A DNA stretch of 64,000 nt from Novibacillus thermophilus (GCF_002005165.1 NZ_CP019699.1:868001-932000); one strand, 5' to 3'. Positions 8,749 through 17,934 are shown, numbered from the stretch's first letter. Made by a program: numbers and translations. The notes: generated from the sequence alone by a model not told the origin.

Positions 8749-9185
8749 CGCAATACGTACGCTAACGCATCCAACGCTTGTTCGACGTTATCCACGACGA
8801 CGTCTGCTTTTTGGGCTAACTCTTTCAGGGCATGGTGCAAGTCGGGATGGCGGACGAGAATGAGCGGCTTCCCGGTTGCCAGCGCTGTGGACGCATCCAT
8901 GGCCGTGTTCCACTGGCGGTATTTGTCTCCGAACAGGGCGATGACGACATCCGCCTTTTGCATGAGAATGCTCGTGCGCAAGTTGTTGAATTCCGATGCG
9001 GCTTCGTCTTTGAAAATGTTGTTCGGTTGTGTTCCCTTGATCTTTTCCCCGATGTTGTCGGACAGATCGTGGTCTTCCTGGGGACTGACGAACGTGAGGG
9101 GCAACTTTCTTTCGTTCGCTAATCTCCGGACGCGCTCCCGCCAGTCGTCGTGAATTTGTCCCGCTAAGTATACCGTGAGTTCCAT
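8745..9185 (-). CDS. ytoQ: YtoQ family protein
   Basis: A 146-residue protein matching the YtoQ family (nucleoside 2-deoxyribosyltransferase-like fold) along its length: start MELTVYLAGQIHDDWRERV, central DLSDNIGEKI and QKADVVIALFGDKYRQWNTAMDAS segment, then GKPLILVRHPDLHHALKEL. Enzymatic activity has not been established for the family to my knowledge, so function is left open. It is a single gene, convergent with and overlapping the PBP gene by 4 bp. AAGGAGTGG precedes the ATG. Confidence 0.88.
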   Translation of the reverse strand: MELTVYLAGQIHDDWRERVRRLANERKLPLTFVSPQEDHDLSDNIGEKIKGTQPNNIFKDEAASEFNNLRTSILMQKADVVIALFGDKYRQWNTAMDASTALATGKPLILVRHPDLHHALKELAQKADVVVDNVEQALDALAYVLR

Positions 9186-9270
9186 CGAATTCCACTCCTT
9201 GTAAGTGATGCTTGAGGAATAGCTACTACCTTTAGTCTAAACAATGTGAACAAAACTTACAAACAAATCA

Positions 9271-9308
9271 AAACACCTGAACGGAGCAACCGCTCGGTTC
9301 AGGTGTTT
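9271..9308 (-). terminator. Terminator of fumC
   Basis: AAACACCTGAAC (9271-9282) pairs with GTTCAGGTGTTT (9297-9308), with additional GC pairs in the middle. It lies just past the fumC stop on the minus strand. Confidence 0.85.
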
Positions 9309-9314
9309 GAAGTG

Positions 9315-10706
9315 TCATTTAACGTTCGGCTGAATCATGTCTTCTGGACGGACGAGGCGATCGAACTCTTCTGCCGTCAACAGTCCAGTCTTTACGGCAG
9401 CTTCTTTCAGTGTGATGTTTTCGGCAAAGGCGAGTTTCGCAATCTTCGCCGCATTTTCATAGCCGATGTGCGGGTTCAAGGCCGTCACCAACATGAGCGA
9501 CTGGTTCAAATAGTGGTCGATGACGTCCCGGTTCGGTTCGATTCCGACAGCAGCCCGGTCGTTGAACGACACGATGGAGTCGGCAAGGAGGCGCGTCGAC
9601 TGTAAGAAGTTGTAGATGATCACCGGTTTAAACACGTTCAATTCGAAATTGCCCTGACTGGCGGCGAAACCGATGGCAGCGTCGTTCCCCATGACTTGGA
9701 CGGCCACCATCGTCACCGCTTCACTCTGGGTCGGATTCACTTTCCCCGGCATGATTGAACTGCCCGGTTCGTTGGCCGGTATCGTAATTTCGCCGATGCC
9801 GCAGCGCGGTCCGCTGGCGAGCCAACGTACGTCGTTTGCGATTTTCATCATGTCGGCCGCGAGGGCTTTGAGGGCACCGTGGGCATGCACGATTTCGTCG
9901 TGGCTCGTGAGCGCGTGGAACTTGTTTTTCGCTGAAGTGAACCCCTTTCCAGTCATGCGGCTCAGTTCTTCGGCGACGTAGTCCCCGAACTTCGGATGGG
10001 CATTCAGTCCAGTGCCGACAGCTGTTCCGCCGATGGCCAGTTCCTTCATGTACTGAACGCTCTCCTTGATCATGTTTTCGTCTTTTTCCAGCATCCTGTG
10101 CCATCCGCTGATTTCTTGCCCCAAAGTTAAAGGTGTTGCATCTTGCAAGTGGGTTCGGCCAGTTTTAATGATATCTTGAAAGTCTTCAACTTGTTTAGCA
10201 AATGTTTGTTTCAGTTTGTCAACGGAGGGCAAGAGCTGGTCTTCCACGGCGATGACAGCGGCGACGTGGAGGGCGGTGGGAAACGTGTCGTTCGAACTTT
10301 GTGAACGGTTCACGTCGTCGTTCGGGTGAACGCGCAGTTCACTGCCCTTTGCTTCAAGAATTTGATTCGCTCTCGTAGCGATCACTTCGTTGACGTTCAT
10401 ATTCGATTGGGTGCCGCTCCCCGTTTGCCACACGACGAGGGGGAAGTGCGCGTCCCATTTTCCGTCCAAAATTTCGTCGGCGGCTTGAGCGATGGCCTCT
10501 GCCTTCTCCGGTTCCAAGTTGTTCAAACGCCGGTTCGCTAGTGCCGCCCCCTTTTTGAGCATGGCGAAAGCGCGAATGACGTCCATGGGCATTTTTTCAG
10601 TGCCGATGGGGAAGTTTTCGTAACTGCGCTGGGTTTGCGCCCCCCAGAGTTTATCGGTCGGGACTTTCATCTCTCCTAACGTGTCGCGTTCAATACGGTA
10701 ATCCAT
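9315..10706 (-). CDS. fumC: Class II fumarate hydratase
   Basis: A 463-residue TCA-cycle enzyme interconverting fumarate and malate. Family landmarks are [13 protein letters not shown] near 96-108, catalytic-site [11 protein letters not shown] near 182-192, and the signature [11 protein letters not shown] at 315-325. Length is normal for iron-independent tetrameric fumarases. The ATG at 10706 has AAGGAGAG upstream. A well-formed promoter and terminator show a monocistronic unit. Confidence 0.96.
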   Translation of the reverse strand: MDYRIERDTLGEMKVPTDKLWGAQTQRSYENFPIGTEKMPMDVIRAFAMLKKGAALANRRLNNLEPEKAEAIAQAADEILDGKWDAHFPLVVWQTGSGTQSNMNVNEVIATRANQILEAKGSELRVHPNDDVNRSQSSNDTFPTALHVAAVIAVEDQLLPSVDKLKQTFAKQVEDFQDIIKTGRTHLQDATPLTLGQEISGWHRMLEKDENMIKESVQYMKELAIGGTAVGTGLNAHPKFGDYVAEELSRMTGKGFTSAKNKFHALTSHDEIVHAHGALKALAADMMKIANDVRWLASGPRCGIGEITIPANEPGSSIMPGKVNPTQSEAVTMVAVQVMGNDAAIGFAASQGNFELNVFKPVIIYNFLQSTRLLADSIVSFNDRAAVGIEPNRDVIDHYLNQSLMLVTALNPHIGYENAAKIAKLAFAENITLKEAAVKTGLLTAEEFDRLVRPEDMIQPNVK

Positions 10707-10744
10707 CGGTGAATCTCTCCTTGTCTCATGATTGGGCTAGCTCC

Positions 10745-10773
10745 ATTGTACACTTTTACTGAGGCAGTTTGAA
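10745..10773 (-). promoter_or_regulatory. Promoter of fumC
   Basis: Minus-strand TTCAAA (10768-10773) and TACAAT (10745-10750) with a 17-bp spacer, about 40 bp before the fumC start. Confidence 0.6.
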
Positions 10774-10844
10774 GAAGGGGCCGGTTCCCGTTCGCAAAGG
10801 AATTGAAGTGGCATGAGTGGACTTCACGTATGTCAAATTCATAC

Positions 10845-10873
10845 TTGACATATCGGAATAAGTGAAATATGCT
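10845..10873 (+). promoter_or_regulatory. Promoter of tcyP
   Basis: TTGACA (10845-10850), 17-bp spacer, TATGCT (10868-10873). The transcript would start about 20 bp before the tcyP ATG. Confidence 0.65.
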
Positions 10874-10901
10874 TTTGCGGAAAGCTGGAAGGAGGATCAA
10901 G

Positions 10902-12311
10902 ATGACAAATGTTTTGATTGTGATCAATGTGGTACTGTTGCTCTTGTTTGCTTTAGCCTTGTTCTTCATGCAGAAAAATCATTTATCTTTTTCTAAACGT
11001 GTGTTTGCCGGTCTGGGGATTGGCATTGTCTTCGGCCTCAGCTTGCAATTTGTTTACGGCCCGGATTCAGAAGTAGTTGAAAAGTCTGTCGATTGGTTTA
11101 ACATCGTGGGAAACGGGTACGTCACATTGCTGCAAATGTTGGTCATGCCCCTCGTCTTTATTTCCATTCTCGCAGCGTTTACAAAATCTCAGTTGTCACA
11201 CAACATCGGCAAAATCGGCGGCGTGATTATCGGCATTTTGATCGGTACGACGGCGATTGCCGCCGTTCTCGGAATCGGTGCAGCCTTCGTGTTTGATTTG
11301 CAGGCGACGGAAATACACGCCGGAGAAGAAGAAGCAATCCGCGGCGAAGAACTGGAAGAAAGAATGGGCGAATTGGAAGGCATGACGGTGCCGCAGCGAA
11401 TCGTGTCGTTGTTGCCGGGAAACCCGTTCTTGGATTTTACCGGAGCTCGCCCGACGTCGACGATTGCCGTGGTGATATTTGCAAGTTTCCTAGGGATCTC
11501 CTACTTGGGAGTCAAGCGAAAACATGCTGAACAGGCGGAGATGTTTGCGAAACTGACGGATGCGTTACACGCTGTTGTCATGCGGGTTGTCACGCTTGTC
11601 ATCCGTTTGACACCGTACGGTGTCCTCGCCTTGATGAGTCGGGTTTCTGCGACGAGCGATCTTCATGCCATCTGGCAATTAGGTAAATTTGTAGTGGCGT
11701 CTTATGCGGCACTGCTGGTCATGTTTGCGGTCCACTTGCTCCTCATCGCCGTGTCCGGTCTAAATCCGCTGACATATGTCAAAAAGGTGCTGCCGGTCTT
11801 GACGTTTGCCTTCACTTCCCGCTCCAGTGCGGCGACGTTGCCGCTTAACGTGCGGGCTCAACACCAAGACCTGGGTGTACCCGAAGGTACGGCGAATTTC
11901 GCTGGGTCGTTCGGTCTCACCATCGGACAGAACGGGTGTGCTGGCATTTACCCGGCTATGCTCGCGGTCATGATCGCGCCGACTGTCGGTATCAACCCTC
12001 TCAGTCCTTCTTTCCTTCTGACGTTAGTCGCCGTGGTCGCGTTGGGTTCGTTCGGCGTTGCCGGTGTCGGCGGAGGAGCTACCTTTGCCGCGCTCATCGT
12101 GTTATCCGCGATGAACCTCCCAGTTGCTCTGGCGGGATTGCTCATCTCCATCGAACCGCTCATTGACATGGGACGTACGGCTGTCAACGTCAGCGGAAGT
12201 ATGACGGCCGGGGTGCTGACCGGCAGGGTGACGGGAGAGCTAGACACGACTATTTATGCAACACGTCGGGGTATGACATTGCCTGTTGACGAAACAAATG
12301 CAGTGGGGTAA
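10902..12311 (+). CDS. tcyP: L-cystine symporter of the sodium:dicarboxylate (DAACS) family
   Basis: A 469-residue membrane carrier. The N-terminal hydrophobic segments, LLQMLVMPLVFISILAAFTKSQLSHNIGKIGG, the serine-rich SRSSAATLPLNV re-entrant loop near residue 310 and the GQNGCAGIYPAMLAVM segment are those of TcyP/YhcL-type cystine uptake systems within the DAACS family. Between membrane segments lies an acidic insert around 140-165. It imports cystine as a sulfur source, which fits its position immediately before a SAM-riboswitch-controlled importer. The ATG at 10902 follows GGAGG; a TTG/ATG further upstream lies in the promoter. Confidence 0.87.
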   Translation: MTNVLIVINVVLLLLFALALFFMQKNHLSFSKRVFAGLGIGIVFGLSLQFVYGPDSEVVEKSVDWFNIVGNGYVTLLQMLVMPLVFISILAAFTKSQLSHNIGKIGGVIIGILIGTTAIAAVLGIGAAFVFDLQATEIHAGEEEAIRGEELEERMGELEGMTVPQRIVSLLPGNPFLDFTGARPTSTIAVVIFASFLGISYLGVKRKHAEQAEMFAKLTDALHAVVMRVVTLVIRLTPYGVLALMSRVSATSDLHAIWQLGKFVVASYAALLVMFAVHLLLIAVSGLNPLTYVKKVLPVLTFAFTSRSSAATLPLNVRAQHQDLGVPEGTANFAGSFGLTIGQNGCAGIYPAMLAVMIAPTVGINPLSPSFLLTLVAVVALGSFGVAGVGGGATFAALIVLSAMNLPVALAGLLISIEPLIDMGRTAVNVSGSMTAGVLTGRVTGELDTTIYATRRGMTLPVDETNAVG

Positions 12312-12314
12312 AAT
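12286..12314 (+). promoter_or_regulatory. Promoter of the SAM-riboswitch operon
   Basis: TTGACG (12286-12291), 17-bp spacer, TAAAAT (12309-12314). It is embedded in the last codons of tcyP and would start a transcript just before the first SAM-I aptamer. Confidence 0.65.
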
Positions 12315-12345
12315 AAACTCAATTTTAAATTGACATTCAATTTCG

Positions 12346-12506
12346 CTTCTTATCCAGAGTGGTGGAGGGACTGGCCCGATGAAGCCCGGCAACCTGCTGA
12401 TCTTTTCGATTGGCAAGGTGCCAACTCCTGCAAGACAGCGGTCTTGAAAGATAAGGAGGAGGAACGTGATTGACTGCCTTCTTCTTATCTAGGAAGAAGG
12501 TTTTTT
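12346..12506 (+). promoter_or_regulatory. SAM-I (S-box) riboswitch, first copy, with terminator
   Basis: The aptamer 12346-12455 carries all conserved S-box blocks: CTTATCCAGAG at P1, GGAGGGACTGGCCC, GATGAAGCCCGGCAACC, AAGGTGCCAACTCCTGC, and GATAAGGAGGAGG closing P1. The expression platform is a terminator with arms CCTTCTTC (12477-12484) and GAAGAAGG (12493-12500) and a T run to 12506; its TCTTATCT loop region can pair with the P1 3' strand as antiterminator. With SAM bound, transcription should stop here. Confidence 0.95.
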
Positions 12507-12520
12507 CGTTACAAATATCA

Positions 12521-12667
12521 CTCTTATCGAGAGCGGCGGAGGGACTGGCCCGATGAAGCCCGGCAACCTGTCGATCTTTTCGATTGGCAAGGTGCCAACT
12601 CCTGCAGGAACGTTTCCTGAGAGATAAGAGGAGGCATGCCATCCCTCTTCTTATGGGGGGATTTTTT
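12521..12667 (+). promoter_or_regulatory. SAM-I (S-box) riboswitch, second copy, with terminator
   Basis: A second full S-box aptamer (12521-12630) begins 15 bp after the first terminator. Its core (GGAGGGACTGGCCCGATGAA, CCCGGCAACCTG, AAGGTGCCAACTCCTGCAG) is almost identical to the first copy, with differences in P1 and P4. It has its own weaker terminator (12641-12661, then T run to 12667). The following importer genes are read only if both terminators are bypassed, a two-input digital control on SAM. Confidence 0.95.
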
Positions 12668-12720
12668 GCTGTGGGGGAAGGTGACATCTCACTGTAAAAA
12701 CAAGAGGAGTGAAGAAAAAA

Positions 12721-13722
12721 GTGCGGTACGTTTTCGTGAGAGTGGCGTTGTTCGTCACGGCGGTTACAGTGTTTTTCGTCGGCTGTCAACGTTCGGTGGG
12801 GGACGAGGCGGAAGGTGAAGGAGCGGACAAACCGGACAAAATTCGCTTGGATTACGCTTATTACTCCCCGGTAAGTCTCGTGTTAAAAGAAAAAGGCTGG
12901 GCAGAGGAGGTGTTTGCTGAGGAAGGGATTGACGTCGAGTTTGTACTCAGTCTCGGAAGTAACAAGGCATTGGAATTTTTAAACAGCAACAGCGTAGACT
13001 TCGGTTCGTCGGCGGGAGCGGCTGCACTCATCGCCAAATCAAACGGGACACCGATTGAGACTGTCTACATCTATTCTAAACCGGAATGGACCGCCCTCGT
13101 CACGAATGCCGATTCTGACATTCAACACGTGGACGATTTGAAAGGGAAGAAGGTGGCGGCCACTATTGGCACGGATCCGTACATCTTTTTGCTGCGGGCA
13201 TTAAACGAGGAAGGACTATCAGCGGAAGACGTGGAAGTGGTGCCCCTCCAGCATCCCGATGGCGCCACGGCACTGTCAAAAGGAGAAGTCGATGCCTGGG
13301 CAGGATTGGACCCGCACATGGCTCAACTGGAACTGGAAGAAGGGGCGCACTTGTTTTATCGCAACCCCGAATTCAATACATACGGCTTTCTCAGTGTGCG
13401 TTCAGAATTTAAAGAAAAGTATCCCCAATACGTAGAAAAAGTGATCGAACTGTATGAGAAGGCGAGAAAGTGGACGTTAGACCATCCGGCTGACGCGACA
13501 CGCATTTTGGCCGATTCAGCGCAGTTAAATAAAGACGTGGCCGAAATCGAAATGGGGCGCAACGATTTCTCCGATCCCGTTCCAGGAGCTGTGCACCGTG
13601 AAGCGATAAAAGCTGCCGCAGAAGTGTTGCAAAGCGAAGGAATCATTGGTGCCGATGTCGATATCGACTCCCTTTCCCATGAGCTCATACAGCCATCGTT
13701 TACCGAAAAAGTCGTTCAGTAA
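12721..13722 (+). CDS. ABC transporter substrate-binding lipoprotein (SsuA/NMT1-like)
   Basis: A 333-residue lipoprotein; the signal peptide ends at Cys22 (VFFVGC). The mature part is a periplasmic-binding-protein fold of the sulfonate/taurine/nitrate group (YYSPVSLVLKEKGWAEEVF, EFLNSNSVDFGSSAGAAALIA, DDLKGKKVAATIGTDPYIFL, DAWAGLDPHMAQLE). The GTG at 12721 is 11 nt from AAGAGGAG; a GTG at 12709 would have no spacing. It lies directly behind two SAM-I riboswitches, so the ligand is probably a sulfur compound or methionine precursor; the exact ligand is unknown. Confidence 0.88.
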   Translation: MRYVFVRVALFVTAVTVFFVGCQRSVGDEAEGEGADKPDKIRLDYAYYSPVSLVLKEKGWAEEVFAEEGIDVEFVLSLGSNKALEFLNSNSVDFGSSAGAAALIAKSNGTPIETVYIYSKPEWTALVTNADSDIQHVDDLKGKKVAATIGTDPYIFLLRALNEEGLSAEDVEVVPLQHPDGATALSKGEVDAWAGLDPHMAQLELEEGAHLFYRNPEFNTYGFLSVRSEFKEKYPQYVEKVIELYEKARKWTLDHPADATRILADSAQLNKDVAEIEMGRNDFSDPVPGAVHREAIKAAAEVLQSEGIIGADVDIDSLSHELIQPSFTEKVVQ

Positions 13723-14609
13723 TGCCAGGAGAAAAAAGGAGTTGGCGAATCGTGGCCCGATTACAAGAAAGAGAACTTTCAAAGCCGTATCGTTTTCCGT
13801 CTCAAGAAAGGTTTGGCAAAAAGGGGAGTGGCGCGAGCTTTTGCGTTCCACCTTTTCTGATCAGAAGCATCGTTCCGCTCCTCGTCGTCATTTTGTGGGA
13901 AGTCTTGAGCCGAGCAGGGCTCGTTGCCGACAAATTGCTTCCGGCACCTGCAACTGTCGCTGTGACCATTCTCGAGATGGTACAGGACGGCAGTTTGTGG
14001 AGCCATGTCGGCATTACTCTGTACCGGGTCTTGATCGGGTTTGTCATTGGGACGGCGGCCGGAGTCGTGTTCGGTGCGCTCGTCGGGGTGAACCGAACGG
14101 TTGAACAGTTATTCGACACGTCCATTCAAGCCCTTCGCTCCGTCCCGTCTATCGCCTGGGTACCGCTGTTCATTTTATGGTTCAGCATCGGGTAATCTTC
14201 CAAAATTACGCTGATTGCTGTCGGCGTGTTCTTTCCCGTCTACTTGAACACTGTCAGCGGTATTCGGAACGTGGACAGAAAACTCATCGAAGTGGGGCAA
14301 GTGTACCGCTTTAGCGCGTATGAACACATCAGGAGAATTGTCTTGCCCGCTTCCCTGCCATCCTTTCTCGTCGGATTGCGGAGTGGACTGGGCTTGGGAT
14401 GGATGTTCGTCGTCGCTGCCGAACTGATGGGGGCCAGTGAAGGTCTGGGCTACTTGCTCGTCTTCGGACAGAACACGTCAGCCCCGCAACTCATCATCAG
14501 CAGCTTGATCTTGTTCGCTGTTCTGGGCAAATGTACCGATGCCGTGTTAAAAGGAGTGGAAAGGAAGGCGCTACACTGGCAAGACGGTTTGCCACAAAAA
14601 GGTAAGTAG
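13722..14609 (+). pseudogene. SsuC-like ABC permease interrupted by an in-frame stop
   Basis: A single reading frame from ATG 13722 (overlapping the binding-protein stop as TAATG) to 14609, broken only by TAA at 14193-14195. Before it: about 50 N-terminal residues, then membrane segments (IVPLLVVILWEVLSRAGLVA, LYRVLIGFVIGTAAGVVFGALVGV) ending WVPLFILWFSIG. After it: SSKITLIAVGVFFPVYLNTV, the EAA loop EVGQVYRFSAYEHIRRIVLP and GLGLGWMFVVAAELMGASEGLG. Homologues have a glutamate (GE-SSK) at the stop, so a G-to-T change of GAA to TAA explains it. Without readthrough the importer would lack its C-terminal half. Confidence 0.82.
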
Positions 14610-14623
14610 AGGGGGTAGCACAT

Positions 14624-15382
14624 GTGTTGAGTGTCGAACGAGTGACCCGCACGTTTGCCAACGGGAAGACCGCTGTTAAAAATATCAGCTTTACAGCGGA
14701 GAAAGGCGAAATTGTCGGCATTCTGGGGATGAGTGGATGTGGGAAGAGCACGCTCCTCCGCGTTATCGCCGGTCTGGATACGGGATACGACGGTGTCGTC
14801 AAGATTGACGGACACGTGGTGAACGGTGTGGGTGAAGAAACGGGAGTCATTTTTCAGGAACCGCGCCTCATGCCCTGGCTGACAGTTGTCGACAATGTCT
14901 GCTTCGGGTTGAAAGGGAGTAAACAAGAAAAATACAATAAAGCCCAGCGACTGATAGATCTCGTAAACTTGACAGGATTTGAAGAGCATTATCAGAAAGA
15001 ACTGTCGGGCGGAATGGCACAACGAGTGGCGATTGCCCGGGCCCTCGTCACTTCTCCCGAGATCCTGTTGTTGGACGAGCCGTTTAGCGCCCTTGACGCA
15101 TTGACCAAAATGCGGCTGCAAGATTTACTGCTCGATGTCTGGAACGAATGCCGATCCACGATGCTGCTCGTCACACACGATATCGACGAGGCTCTCTATT
15201 TGTGCGATCGGTTGCTCGTATTGCGCGGCCAGCCGGGAGAACTGTTTCGCGACGTTGCGGTCGAACGAGGACGACTGCGTTCCAGAGGAGATTACCGTGT
15301 GGCTGAACAGAAGAAAGCCATTTTGGACACGTTGAATTTGACGCACAGCTCCTCTAGTCGACGGGAACGACCTGATTCATAA
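14624..15382 (+). CDS. ABC transporter ATP-binding protein (SsuB-like)
   Basis: A 252-residue ATPase: Walker A GMSGCGKST near residue 38, Q loop FQEPRLMPWL, signature LSGGMAQRVAIARAL, Walker B ILLLDEPFSALDALT and switch region LLVTHDIDEALYLCDR. The sequence is intact and of normal length for nitrate/sulfonate/taurine importers. GTG start at 14624 with AGAGGGGG 8 nt upstream. It completes the SAM-controlled importer operon with the genes at 12721 and 13722. Confidence 0.88.
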   Translation: MLSVERVTRTFANGKTAVKNISFTAEKGEIVGILGMSGCGKSTLLRVIAGLDTGYDGVVKIDGHVVNGVGEETGVIFQEPRLMPWLTVVDNVCFGLKGSKQEKYNKAQRLIDLVNLTGFEEHYQKELSGGMAQRVAIARALVTSPEILLLDEPFSALDALTKMRLQDLLLDVWNECRSTMLLVTHDIDEALYLCDRLLVLRGQPGELFRDVAVERGRLRSRGDYRVAEQKKAILDTLNLTHSSSSRRERPDS

Positions 15383-15410
15383 CGAATACTCTTTCCGATA
15401 TTTTCAACGA

Positions 15411-15439
15411 AAATCGCCCGTTTCAATCGAAACGGGCGA
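15411..15439 (-). terminator. Terminator of the ectABC operon
   Basis: TCGCCCGTTT (15414-15423) pairs with AAACGGGCGA (15430-15439); the minus-strand transcript continues into a U-rich stretch. It is just past the ectC stop and faces the importer operon. Confidence 0.85.
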
Positions 15440-15445
15440 AGCGGA

Positions 15446-15832
15446 TTACTCCGTCTCAAGGGGGTAGTACCCTTCTTCGTTGTGGACCTCCTGTCCTGTG
15501 AGGGGCGGGTTGAAGACGCACACCATGCGCATGTCGGTTTTAGCCCGCAAGTAGTGTTTCTCGTTTCCGTCAAGGGCGTACATGGTACCGGCTTTGATCG
15601 GATACACTTTGCCGTCTTTCAGTGTTTCCACTTCCCCTTCTCCTTCGATACAGTAGACGGCTTCAAGGTGGTGTTTGTACCAAATGAACGTTTCGGTTCC
15701 GGCGTAAATGATAGTGTCATTCAAGGTAAATCCCATGTTGTCCTTCTTGAGCAAGAAACGGCGACTCGTCCAATTTTTATCGGATGTCTCGTTCTCTGTC
15801 CCGACAATGTCATCGAGCGATTTCACAATCAT
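15446..15832 (-). CDS. ectC: L-ectoine synthase
   Basis: A 128-residue cupin enzyme that cyclises N-gamma-acetyl-diaminobutyrate to ectoine, the last step. It starts [25 protein letters not shown] and contains the family segments [34 protein letters not shown] and [16 protein letters not shown] with the metal-binding Glu/His residues. AAGGGAGC precedes the ATG. It is the last gene of ectABC, 26 bp after ectB. Confidence 0.96.
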   Translation of the reverse strand: MIVKSLDDIVGTENETSDKNWTSRRFLLKKDNMGFTLNDTIIYAGTETFIWYKHHLEAVYCIEGEGEVETLKDGKVYPIKAGTMYALDGNEKHYLRAKTDMRMVCVFNPPLTGQEVHNEEGYYPLETE

Positions 15833-15858
15833 AGTTAAGCTCCCTTCGTAACCATAAG

Positions 15859-17133
15859 TTAATGGTGTAACACGTGTTGTATGCTTTTTTCCAGAATGTT
15901 GAGGCCGAGCGTCAGTCCTTCTTCGTCAATAGTGAGTGGAGGAAGGAGTTTCACTACCTCATCTTCTGGGCCCGACGTTTCGATAATCAGGCCGGACTCA
16001 AAAGCGTCGCGACAAATTTGACTGGCCAGCCCTTCTGGACCGCACGCAATTCCTTGCATCAGACCTCTGCCGCGTGCTTCTCCTTGCAACTCAGGGTATT
16101 TCTCGACCAGCACTTCCAACGTAGCCCGAACCTTTTCGCCTTTTTCTCGCACGGAGATCGAAAACGAGTCGTCTTTCCAGAAAGACAAGGCTTCCGTTGC
16201 GGCGACGAAGGCCAGGTTGTTTCCGCGGAATGTCCCGTTGTGCTCGCCCGGGCCCCACTGATCGTATTCCGGTTTAATCAACGTCAAGGCCATGGGCAAT
16301 CCGATTCCGCCGATGGACTTAGACAGGCAAACGACGTCCGGTTGAAGCCCGGCCGGTTCAAAACTGAAAAAAGTTCCCGTCCGGCCGCATCCTGCCTGAA
16401 CATCGTCGACGATGAGCAGAATGCCCCAACGTCGACAAATCTCCTCAACTTTTTTCAGCCATTCAAAACTGGCTGTGTTCACACCCCCTTCACCCTGCAC
16501 CGTTTCGAGAATGATGGCGGCGGGGAGTGCGACGCCGCTCCCTTTGTCCTCTAGGAACATCTCTAAATACGAGATTGAATCGTGTCCCTCCATGTAGCCA
16601 TCAAACGGCATCGAGACGCTATGATGCAGGGGGATACCGGCTCCATGCCGTTTGAAGGCGTTGCCTGTTACAGACAGTGAACCGATGGTCATGCCGTGAA
16701 AAGCGTTGGTGAAGCTGATCACTGTTTCGCGACCCGTCACCTTGCGGGCGATTTTGAGCGCGCTCTCGACTGCATTCGTTCCGGTCGGTCCGGGAAACAT
16801 CACTTTGTAGTCGAGATTCCGAGGTTTCAGAATGACGTCGTGAAAGCGTTGGAGAAACGTTTTTCTGGCCGTCGTCCCCATGTCCAAACTGTGGGTGATG
16901 CCGTTTTGTTGAATGTAGTCGATGATTTTCTCTTGCATCTTGTCGTGGTTGTGTCCGTAGTTTAGGGCGCCAGCACCGGAGAAGAAATCGATATACTCGT
17001 TGCCGTCTTCATCCCACAACTTGTAGCCTTTGGACTTTTCAAACACGGTCGGCCAGTTTCGGCTGTAGCTGCGAACGGCAGACTCCAGTTCATCAAACAC
17101 TTTCATCTTGTCGTCTAACGTAACGGTTGCCAC
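15859..17133 (-). CDS. ectB: Diaminobutyrate--2-oxoglutarate transaminase
   Basis: A 424-residue class III aminotransferase making L-2,4-diaminobutyrate from aspartate semialdehyde and glutamate, first step of ectoine synthesis. PLP residues: [11 protein letters not shown] (Asp243) and Lys272 in [10 protein letters not shown]. The N-terminal [22 protein letters not shown] matches EctB and separates it from siderophore DABA transaminases. GTG start at 17133; GGAAGG lies 12 nt upstream. Length is typical. Confidence 0.96.
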   Translation of the reverse strand: MATVTLDDKMKVFDELESAVRSYSRNWPTVFEKSKGYKLWDEDGNEYIDFFSGAGALNYGHNHDKMQEKIIDYIQQNGITHSLDMGTTARKTFLQRFHDVILKPRNLDYKVMFPGPTGTNAVESALKIARKVTGRETVISFTNAFHGMTIGSLSVTGNAFKRHGAGIPLHHSVSMPFDGYMEGHDSISYLEMFLEDKGSGVALPAAIILETVQGEGGVNTASFEWLKKVEEICRRWGILLIVDDVQAGCGRTGTFFSFEPAGLQPDVVCLSKSIGGIGLPMALTLIKPEYDQWGPGEHNGTFRGNNLAFVAATEALSFWKDDSFSISVREKGEKVRATLEVLVEKYPELQGEARGRGLMQGIACGPEGLASQICRDAFESGLIIETSGPEDEVVKLLPPLTIDEEGLTLGLNILEKSIQHVLHH

Positions 17134-17158
17134 TCAAGATCAATCCTTCCAGTTTAAT

Positions 17159-17692
17159 TTAAGTAAAAAATGGCCCAACGCGGTAAATCAGCTCGTCTTC
17201 GTGCCCATTTTCTGGAAAATCTTCAGTGGAAAAACACTCCCTCACCTCACAAACGGTATTCAGTTTTTTCGCTAATCCTTGGAACAAATTTTGTGACGGA
17301 ATGTTCGAAGGGGAGACGGTTGCTTCGAGAAAGTGAACGTGTTCGCACGAGGAACGCCCGAGTAAGTTGAGTAACATGCGCGTGCCCAAACCTTTACCGC
17401 GCTCGGCCTCGTCGACGGCAACCTGCCAGATAAACAGCGTGTCCGGAGCTGCAGGCTGAATAAAGCCTGAGACGAAACCGACGATATGTCCACGCTGTTC
17501 GATGACAACGGACGTGTCGGCGAAATACTCACACCACATGAGGTAGCTGTATGGAGAGTTGAGGTCGAGTACACTGGAGTTTTTGATCAAAGTCCATACG
17601 TCGGCACCGTCATCTTTAACCGGCTTACGGAAGGAATAATCGCCTCTCGTCTGTTTTTCAATCGTCGCGGTGGCAGACTTTTCACTATTGAT
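17159..17692 (-). CDS. ectA: Diaminobutyrate acetyltransferase, apparent AUC start
   Basis: A GNAT enzyme acetylating diaminobutyrate. Visible: YSFRKPVKDDGADVWTLIKNSSVLDLNSPYSY (ligand region, split here by family spacing), the GNAT core VAVDEAERGKGLGTRMLLNLL and the motif ATVSPSNIPSQNLFQGLAKKL. A near-perfect GGGGAGGTG sits 7 nt before an ATC codon (17692-17690). In-frame ATG (17727) and TTG (17752) lie further up, inside the likely promoter and without ribosome sites. I therefore place the start at ATC, giving about 177 residues; a conventional annotation may use 17727 or 17752. First gene of ectABC. Confidence 0.85.
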   Translation of the reverse strand: MNSEKSATATIEKQTRGDYSFRKPVKDDGADVWTLIKNSSVLDLNSPYSYLMWCEYFADTSVVIEQRGHIVGFVSGFIQPAAPDTLFIWQVAVDEAERGKGLGTRMLLNLLGRSSCEHVHFLEATVSPSNIPSQNLFQGLAKKLNTVCEVRECFSTEDFPENGHEDELIYRVGPFFT

Positions 17693-17723
17693 GTTTTCAC
17701 CTCCCCATTTTGTATTCCTTATA

Positions 17724-17752
17724 ACCATAATCAGAAGATGCCTATCCGTCAA
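17724..17752 (-). promoter_or_regulatory. Probable promoter of ectABC
   Basis: Minus-strand TTGACG (17747-17752), 17-bp spacer, TATGGT (17724-17729). Transcription would begin near 17717, downstream of both upstream in-frame start codons of ectA. Confidence 0.45.
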
Positions 17753-17879
17753 AAGTGTTTAGATGCGATAAATGTGGTTATGCCGTTGTCAATTGGGAAG
17801 GGAACCGATTAAGTACCTCACGGATGGTTTAACTTGTATATGAAGCGTTATAAACCTGCGCTGGTTGTTTTCGCAAGCC

Positions 17880-17908
17880 TTGCGAGCTGTCGCATAGGTT
17901 GCTATACT
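17880..17908 (+). promoter_or_regulatory. Promoter of the Cof-type phosphatase gene
   Basis: TTGCGA (17880-17885), 17-bp spacer, TATACT (17903-17908), 27 bp before the start codon. Confidence 0.6.
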
Positions 17909-17934
17909 GGCGATAAATGCAAAGGAGAGAGACC

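Noticed and set aside
17917..17934. Upstream ATG of the Cof phosphatase
   Set aside because: It lies ahead of the AAAGGAGAG site that correctly serves ATG 17935.
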